Of a stretch of DNA of 10,761 nucleotides, positions 1 through 6,514 are shown piece after piece. This DNA is from an uncultured Acholeplasmatales bacterium (GTDB lineage: Bacteria > Bacillota_I > Bacilli_A > ML615J-28 > CAG-698), in the NCBI GenBank assembly GCA_937877075.1, contig CALEGD010000122.1:1-10761 (forward strand), read 5' to 3'. The notes beneath the pieces are model-generated. The model made no database searches. It was not told the origin of the DNA and worked only from the letters and a program-made list of their open reading frames with translations. Position numbers and translations under genes: made by a program. The first letter of the stretch is position 1, and each line of letters begins with the position of its first letter.

Positions 1-290
1 CATAATGCTGCCAGGGCTTCAGATGAATTACCGCCGAAATCAACCATATTATAAATAGTTTGAGCAACGGTGGAATTAACCATAGTCATAAATAAAACAC
101 CTAAAAAGTTAAAAACCGCTGCCATCAGAATAGCGTTTTTAGGTGTCATAGCTTTTGTGGAAACACAGGTAGCAATAGCATTAGGTGCATCGGTCCAACC
201 ATTAATTAATATAACGAGCAAGGTCAGTATTGAAGTTATAAGAAGAATATAATTTCCTGATAATGCTTGAATGAATTCTTTTAATCCCAT
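1..290 (-). CDS. Inorganic phosphate transporter, PiT family (N-terminal part, runs off left edge)
   Basis: Membrane carrier that imports inorganic phosphate with a cation. Only the first 96 residues are in the window; the rest lies beyond base 1. After a short amphipathic start, residues 14-33 form a hydrophobic helix leading into N30-GWTDAPNAIATCVSTKAM, which matches the PiT family signature (NG/GAND-x-ANA-x-A-T-xV-S-T-KA). A second hydrophobic helix covers about 53-70. The ATG at 288-290 is preceded by GGAG with a 9-nt spacer. The gene has its own promoter and sits behind the terminator of the GH4 gene, so it is a separate unit; no PhoU-like DUF47 gene, a frequent partner, is visible upstream. 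Family assignment is firm; exact substrate affinity cannot be judged from a fragment. Confidence 0.88.
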   Translation of the reverse strand, partial: MGLKEFIQALSGNYILLITSILTLLVILINGWTDAPNAIATCVSTKAMTPKNAILMAAVFNFLGVLFMTMVNSTVAQTIYNMVDFGGNSSEALAAL

Positions 291-326
291 AAATTAATTC
301 TCCATTCTACAAAATATGCCTTTTTT

Positions 327-355
327 ATTATAACAACAATTGTTAGTGTTTGCAA
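327..355 (-). promoter_or_regulatory. Promoter of the PiT transporter gene
   Basis: Read on the minus strand: -35 TTGCAA (350-355), 17-nt spacer, -10 TATAAT (327-332), about 37 nt upstream of the ATG. The spacer contains a perfect 10-bp palindrome AACAATTGTT (335-344), which could be a repressor site or chance in AT-rich DNA. Confidence 0.7.
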
Positions 356-360
356 TGCCA

Positions 361-398
361 AAAAAAAATTAAAAGCGTGTTCATAACTACACGCTTTT
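361..398 (-). terminator. Intrinsic terminator of the GH4 gene
   Basis: Perfect 10-bp stem AAAAGCGTGT (371-380) / ACACGCTTTT (389-398) with an 8-nt loop. On the minus strand it is followed by a T-rich tract (361-370, and on to 360). It lies 25 nt downstream of the GH4 stop codon and directly upstream of the PiT -35 element, so the two units are separated. Confidence 0.88.
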
Positions 399-423
399 AT
401 TATATCCTTTACTTTAAGGTCTA

Positions 424-1815
424 TTAATCGAGATAATCCTCAAGATCAAAATATGGATCGAGATATTCTCTGGTATTTCTGAGCATCTTTTTAAACAATG
501 TTTCGGCATCTTCAAAACTCAATTTCACACAAAGAGAATCATTTAAGAAAGCGGTAAAAATCAAGTGTAAATCACGGTTTTTGATACCTTCATAAACTGT
601 TTCAAGATTATAAACATGAGGCAAAATTAAGTTTTTAACTTGATCCGGTAATTCTTTCGCCACAATCGGGGAAACGCAGTCATTGGAGAAAACTGCATTT
701 GTCTCAACAATAGCACCCAATGGAAAATCTGGAATTTGGCCAACGTTCGGCAAATTAACATTAGAAACAATAGTTCCAAATCCAAGTAGGGCTTTCATCA
801 TTACAACCGCCTCTTCTTTTGAACCCTTTACTTCCAATTTTTCCCGACCTTCACTGATAGCATTTAAAGTAAGGAGACGCTTTGCTCTTTTCTCAATTCG
901 ATTATCGACAGTTGTTAAGGCAAACTTAAACTTTTGAATAGTCTCTGAATCCTTCAAATACCAATTTGGGTTCATAAATTCCACCAAATGACGATCTCCG
1001 GCAGCACCTAAAACCCCATAGCGGCGGTAAAGATCCATCTTAACTAAATTTGCATAGCGGAAAGGTGAAATCTTAAATTCATCAACCGGCCCGCGCTCAT
1101 TATAACCAGTTTCGCCGTATTTCAAAATAAAACTATCCAAAAGTTTTAATAAATCATCATTTTCATATCTAGCTTTACTAATCCATGTAAAGTGATTGAT
1201 TCCGGAAACATCGGTAAAAATCTCTCTGCGATCGGCTTTTATTCCCTTTTCTTCTTCTAATACTTTACATAGGAAGTGTTGAGTATTAAAAACTTCGTGA
1301 CAACAACCGAAAGCTTTTATTTCTGGAAAGACATCATAAAGGGTCTTCACACAAAGGTTCATCGGATTGGTAAAGTTTAAAACCCAAGCTTCGGGACAGA
1401 TCTCTTTTATTTTTCTGGCAAATTCTTCATAAATTGGGACTGTACGCATTGCTCTTAGGATACCACCGGGACCGGTCGTATCTCCCACAGTTTGGAAAAT
1501 CCCATATTCCTCCGGAGCATGAACATCGCTTCTCATTTCTTCAAATGTTGCAGGTAGAATTGAGATAGCAACGAAGTCGGCTCCCTGAAGAGCATCGTCC
1601 AGTTTATCATAAACTTGGTAATCCCATTTAGTTAAAGTGCTCGGATGATTATTGATTAAATTTCCGATTTTTTGATTCAGTTTTGCTGCTTCTAGATCAA
1701 TATCATAAAGGGCAATTTCGCCATTGATTCCTTCTGTAAGCGCCAAATCATTCATAAACACATGGGCCCATTCTTTAGAACCCCCACCGATATAAGCTAA
1801 TTTGATTTTTTTCAT
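424..1815 (-). CDS. GH4 family glycosidase with CHEV motif, probable alpha-galacturonidase (LplD-like)
   Basis: Cytoplasmic NAD+- and Mn2+-dependent glycosidase of family GH4, 463 aa. The N-terminus (residues 4-13, IKLAYIGGGS) is the Rossmann dinucleotide-binding loop, with an acidic residue after the second strand (YDID, 37-40). N150-P-M is the conserved GH4 NP motif, C172-H-E-V175 is the metal and substrate loop, and G205-INHFTW carries a further conserved Asn-His pair. In GH4 the four residues starting at the metal-binding Cys track specificity; from published work on B. subtilis LplD and a Thermotoga homologue, CHEV marks alpha-galacturonidases, while CHSV marks alpha-galactosidases/glucosidases and CDxP/CNxP phospho-glycosidases. 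The ATG at 1813-1815 follows AAAGGAG; an ATG 26 codons upstream (1893) would run through the copZ terminator and add no family sequence. No pectin-use or sugar-uptake genes are adjacent. Family near certain; substrate inferred from the motif. Confidence 0.87.
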   Translation of the reverse strand: MKKIKLAYIGGGSKEWAHVFMNDLALTEGINGEIALYDIDLEAAKLNQKIGNLINNHPSTLTKWDYQVYDKLDDALQGADFVAISILPATFEEMRSDVHAPEEYGIFQTVGDTTGPGGILRAMRTVPIYEEFARKIKEICPEAWVLNFTNPMNLCVKTLYDVFPEIKAFGCCHEVFNTQHFLCKVLEEEKGIKADRREIFTDVSGINHFTWISKARYENDDLLKLLDSFILKYGETGYNERGPVDEFKISPFRYANLVKMDLYRRYGVLGAAGDRHLVEFMNPNWYLKDSETIQKFKFALTTVDNRIEKRAKRLLTLNAISEGREKLEVKGSKEEAVVMMKALLGFGTIVSNVNLPNVGQIPDFPLGAIVETNAVFSNDCVSPIVAKELPDQVKNLILPHVYNLETVYEGIKNRDLHLIFTAFLNDSLCVKLSFEDAETLFKKMLRNTREYLDPYFDLEDYLD

Positions 1816-1837
1816 ATCACTTACTCCTTTAAAAATT

Positions 1838-1843
1838 ATTATA
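1838..1843 (-). promoter_or_regulatory. Candidate -10 element for the GH4 gene
   Basis: A perfect TATAAT read on the minus strand in the 74-nt gap between the copZ terminator and the GH4 start. The hexamer 17 nt further upstream is only TTTATT, a poor -35, and the leader would be about 16 nt, just holding the AAAGGAG site. Some promoter is needed because the copZ terminator isolates the gene, but this exact assignment is weak. Confidence 0.35.
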
Positions 1844-1860
1844 TCATAATAATCTATAAT

Positions 1861-1890
1861 AATAAAGAAAAAAGGCAAGCTGCCTTGCCT
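1861..1890 (-). terminator. Intrinsic terminator of the copA-copZ operon
   Basis: 7-bp stem AGGCAAG (1873-1879) / CTTGCCT (1884-1890) with a 4-nt loop, followed on the minus strand by TTTTTCTTTATT. The stem begins at the last base of the copZ TGA stop codon, so the hairpin follows the coding region with no gap. Confidence 0.87.
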
Positions 1891-2093
1891 CATTCAATCT
1901 TTGTAACATCATATCCTATATCTTCTATACTATTTTTAAAAACCAAATCATTAATATCAGAACTCGTCTCAACTTCAGCTAATCCTATTTTAACCTTTAC
2001 ATTTTTAAGTCCTTCAATCGAATTTAAAGTTTTTTCTACTCTTTTAACGCAATGTTCACAAGACATACCATCTATATAGATTTTCTTTTTCAT
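1890..2093 (-). CDS. copZ: Copper chaperone, CopZ-like heavy-metal-associated protein
   Basis: A 67-residue single HMA domain that carries Cu(I) in the cytoplasm and hands it to the CopA ATPase. The metal-binding loop is G9-MSCEHC, with C12 and C15 as ligands; H14 between them gives the MxCxHC form typical of bacterial CopZ. The IEDIGYD motif near residues 56-62 is the conserved C-terminal HMA loop, whose Tyr is typical of copper-handling members. The start is preceded by AAAGGA with a 6-nt spacer, within the 13-nt gap after copA. It uses TGA as stop, which argues for the standard code. It is the second and last gene of the operon, with a hairpin terminator at its stop codon. Confidence 0.93.
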   Translation of the reverse strand: MKKKIYIDGMSCEHCVKRVEKTLNSIEGLKNVKVKIGLAEVETSSDINDLVFKNSIEDIGYDVTKIE

Positions 2094-2106
2094 ATACTTT
2101 CCTTTC

Positions 2107-4548
2107 TTACTTATGTATAGGTTTAAATCTTTTTAATCTTAAAGCATTGAGAACAACCGAAACAGAACTAAAAGCCATAGCTCCGCCGGCTATCATCGGA
2201 TTTAATAACGGACCTCCAAAGAGGTATAAGAGTCCCGCCGCAATCGGTATTCCAGCGGTGTTATAAATAAACGCCCAGAAAAGATTCTGTTTAATATTGG
2301 TGATTGTCCTTTTGCTTAGGTGAATAGCGGTAACCACATCAAGCAGATCGCTTTTCATCAAAACGATATCGGCAGATTCCATAGCTATATCGGTCCCCGA
2401 GCCAATCGCAATGCCAATGTCGGCTTGAGCCAATGCCGGTGCATCATTTATACCGTCTCCTACAAAGGCAACTTTCCTTCCTTCTTCTTGGAGTTTTTTA
2501 ACCTCTTCAGCTTTATCTTGGGGAAATACTTCGGCCAAAACACGGTCGATCCCGACATTTTTAGAAATTGCCTCCGCAACCAAATGATTGTCTCCGGTAA
2601 TCATTGCAACTTCAATACCCATTTTATGTAAAAGATCAACGGTACGACGGCTATTTTCCTTTACAACATCCGCAACCGCAATCACTCCTACAAGCTTTCT
2701 TGAAATCACAATATACATTGTAGTTTTCCCTTGTTTTGAAAGCTCTTCGGCTTCATTTTCCAGATTATTATCAACCCCGAAGTTTTCTAATAAACGGCGA
2801 TTTCCAATTAAGATTTCTTCGTTTTCTACTTTTACTTTAATCCCTTGGCCGGGGAGACTTTCAAAATCAGAAAACGGAAGAAGACTCAAATCTCTATCTT
2901 TTGCTTCCTCAACAATTGCTTCCCCTAAAGGATGTTCCGAAGCAACTTCAGCCGAAGCCGCATAAAGTAAAATCTCATCCGCACTTTCCCCATTAGTAAC
3001 AATAATATCGGTTACTTTCGGTTTACCTTCAGTAATTGTTCCGGTCTTATCAAAAACTACCGTATTGATATTATGAGCAATTTCCAAAGCCTCTCCATTT
3101 TTAATCAATACTCCGTTTTCGGCACCTTTACCGGTCCCGACCATAATTGCAGTCGGAGTCGCAAGTCCCAAAGCACAGGGGCAAGCAATAACAAGTATTG
3201 AGATGAAGATTGAAAGTGAAAAGGTTGTACTCTTACCGGAAATAAACCAAGCAAGTCCGGAGATAATCGCAATAATCATAACTGTCGGTACAAAATAGGA
3301 AGCGATAATATCTGCTAATTTTGCTATCGGTGCTTTTGATCCTTGAGCTTCCTCAACAAATCTAATGATTTGTGAGAGAACGGTATCCTTACCGACCTGA
3401 GTAGCCTCAAATTTAATATAGCCGTTTTTATTAATGCTGGCACCAACTACTTTATCCTTCGGTCCCTTTTCCACAGGAAGACTTTCCCCAGTCAGCATTG
3501 ATTCATCAACCGCTGAATTTCCTTCCAAAATTACTCCGTCAACAGGGATGCTTTCCCCGGGGCGTACAATTACAACCGAACCGACTTCTACATCTTCAAT
3601 TGCAATTTCTTTTTCGACTCCATTGATTATCACCCTAGCCGTTTTCGGTTTTAGTCCCATCAATTTTTTAATAGCTTCTCCTGTTCTGCCCTTGGAAAGC
3701 ATTTCTAAATATTTCCCGAGCATTATCAAGGTAATAATCACACCGGCAGATTCAAAATATAAATTCATCGCCTGACTGTGATCGCCCCGAAGAATTCGGA
3801 TTACCGCATAAATTCCGTAAAGCACGGCTGCTCCGGTTCCGATGGCAATCAGTGAATCCATATTCGGTTGCCCCCGGAAGAGTTTCGAAAAACCACTTGT
3901 ATAGAACTTATAGCCGACCAAAACTACAGGTATTACCAAGATAAGTTGGGTTAAAGCAAAATTAGCGGGATGCAGGTCCGGGTCAAGAAATTCCGGTAAA
4001 GGCCAAAAAAGCATATGACCCATCGAAATATAAAAGAGTGGTACGGTAAAGACAGCAGCAATAATCAGTTTTATCAACATTGTCTTTTGTTCATGCTTCT
4101 TCCGAGTTTCTTGTTTATCTTCAGTTTCAACCTCAAGCGGTTCATATCCGGCTTTTTTAATTGCTTCCTTTAAATCTTTCACTTTAACGGAATTTGCTTG
4201 ATAACTGACCCGAGCCTTTTCGTTTGCAAAGTTCACACTTACTTCCTTAACTCCGTCAAGCTTACTAATTGAACTTTCAACTGCACGAGCACAAGATGCA
4301 CAAGTCATTCCCGCAATCGGGATAATCACTTCATTAAGTTCATCTTCAACACCATAACCTACTTTTTCAACTGCAGCCTTTATCGCATTTAGATTAATTT
4401 TATTTTCATCGTACTCGACAATCATTTTTTCCGTAGCCAGATTGATATTAACTTTATCGACATGCTCTACTTTCGAGACCGACCTTTCAACTGCATTAGC
4501 ACAAGCGGCACAAGTCATCCCAGTTATATTTAATATTTCTTTCTTCAT
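2107..4548 (-). CDS. copA: Cu(I)-exporting P-type ATPase CopA with two N-terminal HMA domains
   Basis: Inner-membrane P1B-1 ATPase that pumps Cu(I) out of the cytoplasm using ATP; 813 aa, usual for the two-HMA form. Order of parts: HMA1 with GMTCAAC (C13, C16), HMA2 with GMTCASC (C83, C86), membrane helices from about 157, actuator TGES (353-356), ion-binding C456-P-C458 in the sixth helix, phosphorylation site D500-KTGT, SEHP (537-540) and GQG of the nucleotide domain, TGDN (651-654), GDGIND hinge (697-702), and final helices with Y762-N763 and M791/S794-S795. CPC plus YN plus MxxSS is the Cu(I) signature, against zinc or cobalt pumps. The ATG follows AAGGA. copZ follows 13 nt downstream. 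No copper-sensing regulator (CsoR, CopY, CueR) is encoded nearby, so control must act in trans. The reading frame is intact. Confidence 0.96.
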   Translation of the reverse strand: MKKEILNITGMTCAACANAVERSVSKVEHVDKVNINLATEKMIVEYDENKINLNAIKAAVEKVGYGVEDELNEVIIPIAGMTCASCARAVESSISKLDGVKEVSVNFANEKARVSYQANSVKVKDLKEAIKKAGYEPLEVETEDKQETRKKHEQKTMLIKLIIAAVFTVPLFYISMGHMLFWPLPEFLDPDLHPANFALTQLILVIPVVLVGYKFYTSGFSKLFRGQPNMDSLIAIGTGAAVLYGIYAVIRILRGDHSQAMNLYFESAGVIITLIMLGKYLEMLSKGRTGEAIKKLMGLKPKTARVIINGVEKEIAIEDVEVGSVVIVRPGESIPVDGVILEGNSAVDESMLTGESLPVEKGPKDKVVGASINKNGYIKFEATQVGKDTVLSQIIRFVEEAQGSKAPIAKLADIIASYFVPTVMIIAIISGLAWFISGKSTTFSLSIFISILVIACPCALGLATPTAIMVGTGKGAENGVLIKNGEALEIAHNINTVVFDKTGTITEGKPKVTDIIVTNGESADEILLYAASAEVASEHPLGEAIVEEAKDRDLSLLPFSDFESLPGQGIKVKVENEEILIGNRRLLENFGVDNNLENEAEELSKQGKTTMYIVISRKLVGVIAVADVVKENSRRTVDLLHKMGIEVAMITGDNHLVAEAISKNVGIDRVLAEVFPQDKAEEVKKLQEEGRKVAFVGDGINDAPALAQADIGIAIGSGTDIAMESADIVLMKSDLLDVVTAIHLSKRTITNIKQNLFWAFIYNTAGIPIAAGLLYLFGGPLLNPMIAGGAMAFSSVSVVLNALRLKRFKPIHK

Positions 4549-4644
4549 AATCTATCCTTCTTTTTTAAAAACTATCCTATCAATATTTTTGGTTAAGTTT
4601 TCAAAAATTATGTATTTTCTTCACCTTATATAAGAACTATTATT

Positions 4645-4673
4645 ATTATACCTTTGAATAGATTTTCAGTCAA
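4645..4673 (-). promoter_or_regulatory. Promoter of the copA-copZ operon
   Basis: Minus strand: -35 TTGACT (4668-4673), 17-nt spacer, -10 TATAAT (4645-4650). The expected start near 4638 gives a leader of about 90 nt before copA. A perfect 10-bp palindrome CTTATATAAG (4625-4634) sits just downstream of the start and could be an operator. It does not resemble the GC-rich CsoR site or the TACAnnTGTA cop box, and the 17-nt spacer is not the stretched type used by MerR/CueR activators. Confidence 0.8.
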
Positions 4674-4682
4674 AACATATGC

Positions 4683-4708
4683 AAAAGAAAAACACCACTA
4701 AGGGTGCC
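4683..4708 (-). terminator. Weak intrinsic terminator after the AAA ATPase gene
   Basis: Short stem CACC (4693-4696) / GGTG (4703-4706) with a 6-nt loop, extendable only by G-U pairs, followed on the minus strand by TTTTTCTTTT. It lies 26 nt past the ATPase stop and just upstream of the copA -35. Correct place and tail but a weak stem, so some read-through into copA is possible. Confidence 0.45.
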
Positions 4709-4733
4709 GAAAATTTCTTTAAATAAATCTTTT

Positions 4734-5537
4734 TTATTCATCGAAAAGATACCTTAAATATTGCTCTTTATCATTTAAAAAATGGCGAAGTTGATTTACC
4801 GAATCAATATCTTCATAATTAACCCTTTCTAAAACTTCGTGATTAAAGTCATAGATGCAGGAGTCTGGTATACTCATCAAAACCGGTGAATGAGTAGAAA
4901 TGATAAATTGACAACCGTCAGCTACCGCTTCTTTAATTAAAACCATTAAAGTCAACTGATTCTGAAAGGAAAGCGGAACCTCAGCTTCATCGAGCAGATA
5001 AAGGCTGTTCGTCCTTAACCTAGATTTAAAAAAATCCAAATATGATTCTCCGTGAGATTGCTTATAAAGACTTCTTTGATACATGTTTTCAATATCAGAA
5101 ATAGTTCTCTTATGGGGCATTGAAGCCAAAGCTTTGGAAAACCCAGATTTATTTTGATATTCATGATTAATCCTTTTCAACTCAGATTCGGCTTCTGTTT
5201 TTGCTTCGTTTAAAAAGCGGATATAAGATATAAAATCTTCACTGCGAAAAAAGAAACCCTTAGGCTTAACTAGATAATCTATATTGAAAGAATTTATAGC
5301 CTTTTTAAGATCTTTGAATTCCGGATCTGAGTAAGTTAAATCCATACTTATTCTTTGAAGACTAAGTTTTAAGGCAATTAGTTCCAATAAGGTAGATTTT
5401 CCGCTTCCGTTTTCTCCGATGAAAATGATAAGATTATGATTTAAATCAAGTTCGGTGAGATTTCTTATAATTGGTGTTGAAAAAGGATATTGGGAATTTT
5501 CATTTGTCTTCTTTAAGATTTTTCTAATTAAGGCCAT
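4734..5537 (-). CDS. AAA family ATPase of the COG3910 type (ABC/RecF-like fold)
   Basis: A 267-residue cytoplasmic ATPase with an ABC/SMC-like ATP site. Walker A is G41-ENGSGKST (K47), preceded by the family's YPF...RNL opening at 17-27. A GFFFR motif (94-98) leads to a charged, probably helical insertion (about 108-130). The signature-like QSHGES is at 160-165, Walker B LYLLDEAE at 179-186 (E184 catalytic), and the switch His is H216 in STHSPVL. The tail FLNDKEQYLRYLF (253-265) also fits COG3910 as I recall it. No nuclease, transmembrane or DNA-binding domain is visible, so the partner or substrate is unknown; such small stand-alone ATPases usually act with another protein. The ATG (5535-5537) follows AAAGGA and lies inside the end of the GNAT gene (14-nt overlap), so the pair is co-transcribed and coupled. 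Family moderately sure; function unknown. Confidence 0.82.
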   Translation of the reverse strand: MALIRKILKKTNENSQYPFSTPIIRNLTELDLNHNLIIFIGENGSGKSTLLELIALKLSLQRISMDLTYSDPEFKDLKKAINSFNIDYLVKPKGFFFRSEDFISYIRFLNEAKTEAESELKRINHEYQNKSGFSKALASMPHKRTISDIENMYQRSLYKQSHGESYLDFFKSRLRTNSLYLLDEAEVPLSFQNQLTLMVLIKEAVADGCQFIISTHSPVLMSIPDSCIYDFNHEVLERVNYEDIDSVNQLRHFLNDKEQYLRYLFDE

Positions 5538-6372
5538 AGCTTTCCTTTTTTACAAAATGATATTCAATATTTTCTCTGATTATCTGAAAACCATTATCTA
5601 AATAGACTTTATTTGAGATAGGATTAGTCTGATCTACAAAAAGTGTAATATATTCCGCGTTCCGAAGCCCATATGCACAAAGCAGATTAATCATCTCTTT
5701 CGCATATCCGCGGCAACGATACTCCTTAAAGGTATAGACCAATGAAACCGTCAAGCCTTTCTCCGTTCTTTTTTTAAGATGTGCAAAGGAAGTTTTCACA
5801 CCGTCTTCATTTTGGTAGAGAAAAAAACCCGGAGATTCTAAATATTCTAAAGCTTTCTTATTAATAAATTCTTCATCAGAAAACCTTCCGATTACCTCTT
5901 CTTGAAACTCTCGAAAACCCGACTTAATGAAATCTAAATCACTTTCCGTTGGTTTATTTAGTTTTCCTCTTATCTTAAGATTATTTAATTGATTTAATTT
6001 CATAATATCCATTCTCATACCAGGAAGAAAATTATCCCCATATCCTTGAATAAATAAAGCAGTATCATTTTCACTTCCGAGAATTCCTTTGATCTCTACT
6101 TCTTCAGATTTGATATAATCTGCAAGTTCTTTTGATGTTTCAAGAGAATTATTTATTCCAAAAAGTAGTAATTTAAAAGGATTTGCATTTAAGAATAGTA
6201 AAGCAAGATCACCCCTTTGATTATATACCGCTCCCCGGATATGAACTTTATCAATCTTATAATCAACAATCAGGTTTTGAGAAAAGAGTTGCATTTCCGC
6301 TTCATAATCAGAGAGGATTTTTCCATATAAATTCTTAAATTCCTTATTTGTTTCTACAAGTTTTACCATCAT
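5524..6372 (-). CDS. Two-domain GNAT family N-acetyltransferase
   Basis: Predicted acetyl-CoA-dependent transferase, 282 aa, about twice the length of a single GNAT domain. The C-terminal half (about 138-275) is the catalytic GNAT fold: strand 4 TVSLVYT (208-214), acetyl-CoA pyrophosphate loop R219-CRGYA224 matching [RQ]xxGx[GA], then strand 5 ITLFVDQ and the NPISNKVYLDNGF helix-turn (250-262). The N-terminal half (1-135) has no CoA loop but has the beta/alpha pattern of the degenerate GNAT-like domain found in Bacillus and DUF4081-type acetyltransferases, including a GILGS segment near 96-100. Two adjacent in-frame ATG codons (6372 and 6369) follow GAGGGAG; the second has the more usual spacing, so the protein may begin one residue later. 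It overlaps the downstream ATPase gene by 14 nt. The acceptor molecule cannot be told from sequence. Confidence 0.82.
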   Translation of the reverse strand: MMVKLVETNKEFKNLYGKILSDYEAEMQLFSQNLIVDYKIDKVHIRGAVYNQRGDLALLFLNANPFKLLLFGINNSLETSKELADYIKSEEVEIKGILGSENDTALFIQGYGDNFLPGMRMDIMKLNQLNNLKIRGKLNKPTESDLDFIKSGFREFQEEVIGRFSDEEFINKKALEYLESPGFFLYQNEDGVKTSFAHLKKRTEKGLTVSLVYTFKEYRCRGYAKEMINLLCAYGLRNAEYITLFVDQTNPISNKVYLDNGFQIIRENIEYHFVKKESYGLN

Positions 6373-6410
6373 GTCTCCCTCGATTAAATAAGTTTAATAT
6401 TTCCCATATA

Positions 6411-6432
6411 TTTTGAAGATTTTAATTCAAAA
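6411..6432. repeat. AT-rich inverted repeat in the divergent gap between the GNAT and proline-rich genes
   Basis: Arms TTTTGAA (6411-6417) and TTCAAAA (6426-6432) with an 8-nt spacer, followed on the plus strand by TATAAT (6433-6438). It lies between two divergently read genes, where a shared operator could sit. No convincing -35 partner is present for either direction, and a second TATAAT at 6484-6489 also lacks a -35, so the promoters here stay undefined. Confidence 0.3.
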
Positions 6433-6500
6433 TATAATGATTCAAAGAAGTATATGCACGCACAAACAATTCCTACCATATTATATAATAAAAACTAAAG

Positions 6501-6507
6501 AAAGGAG
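6501..6507 (+). promoter_or_regulatory. Ribosome binding site pointing to a non-AUG start
   Basis: AAAGGAG on the plus strand. Seven nt after GGAG comes ATT at 6515-6517, in frame with the proline-rich protein; another ATT at 6512 is only 4 nt away. No ATG, GTG or TTG occurs in that frame between here and the proline-rich segment, and the in-frame ATGs upstream (6413, 6437) have no ribosome binding site. This site therefore decides the start call. Confidence 0.6.
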
Positions 6508-6514
6508 TTTTATT

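Noticed and set aside
70..252. Plus-strand reading frame of 60 codons at the left edge
   Set aside because: It is antisense to the PiT gene, whose conserved signature is read on the minus strand.
341..354. Possible catabolite-response (cre) site overlapping the PiT -35, minus strand
   Set aside because: It matches much of the consensus but lacks the central CG, which is nearly invariant, and a phosphate transporter is not an obvious CcpA target.
1816..1893. Upstream ATG (1893) extending the GH4 protein by 26 residues
   Set aside because: The extension would be translated from the copZ terminator hairpin and its T-run, has no ribosome binding site and matches nothing in GH4; AAAGGAG precedes the ATG at 1815.
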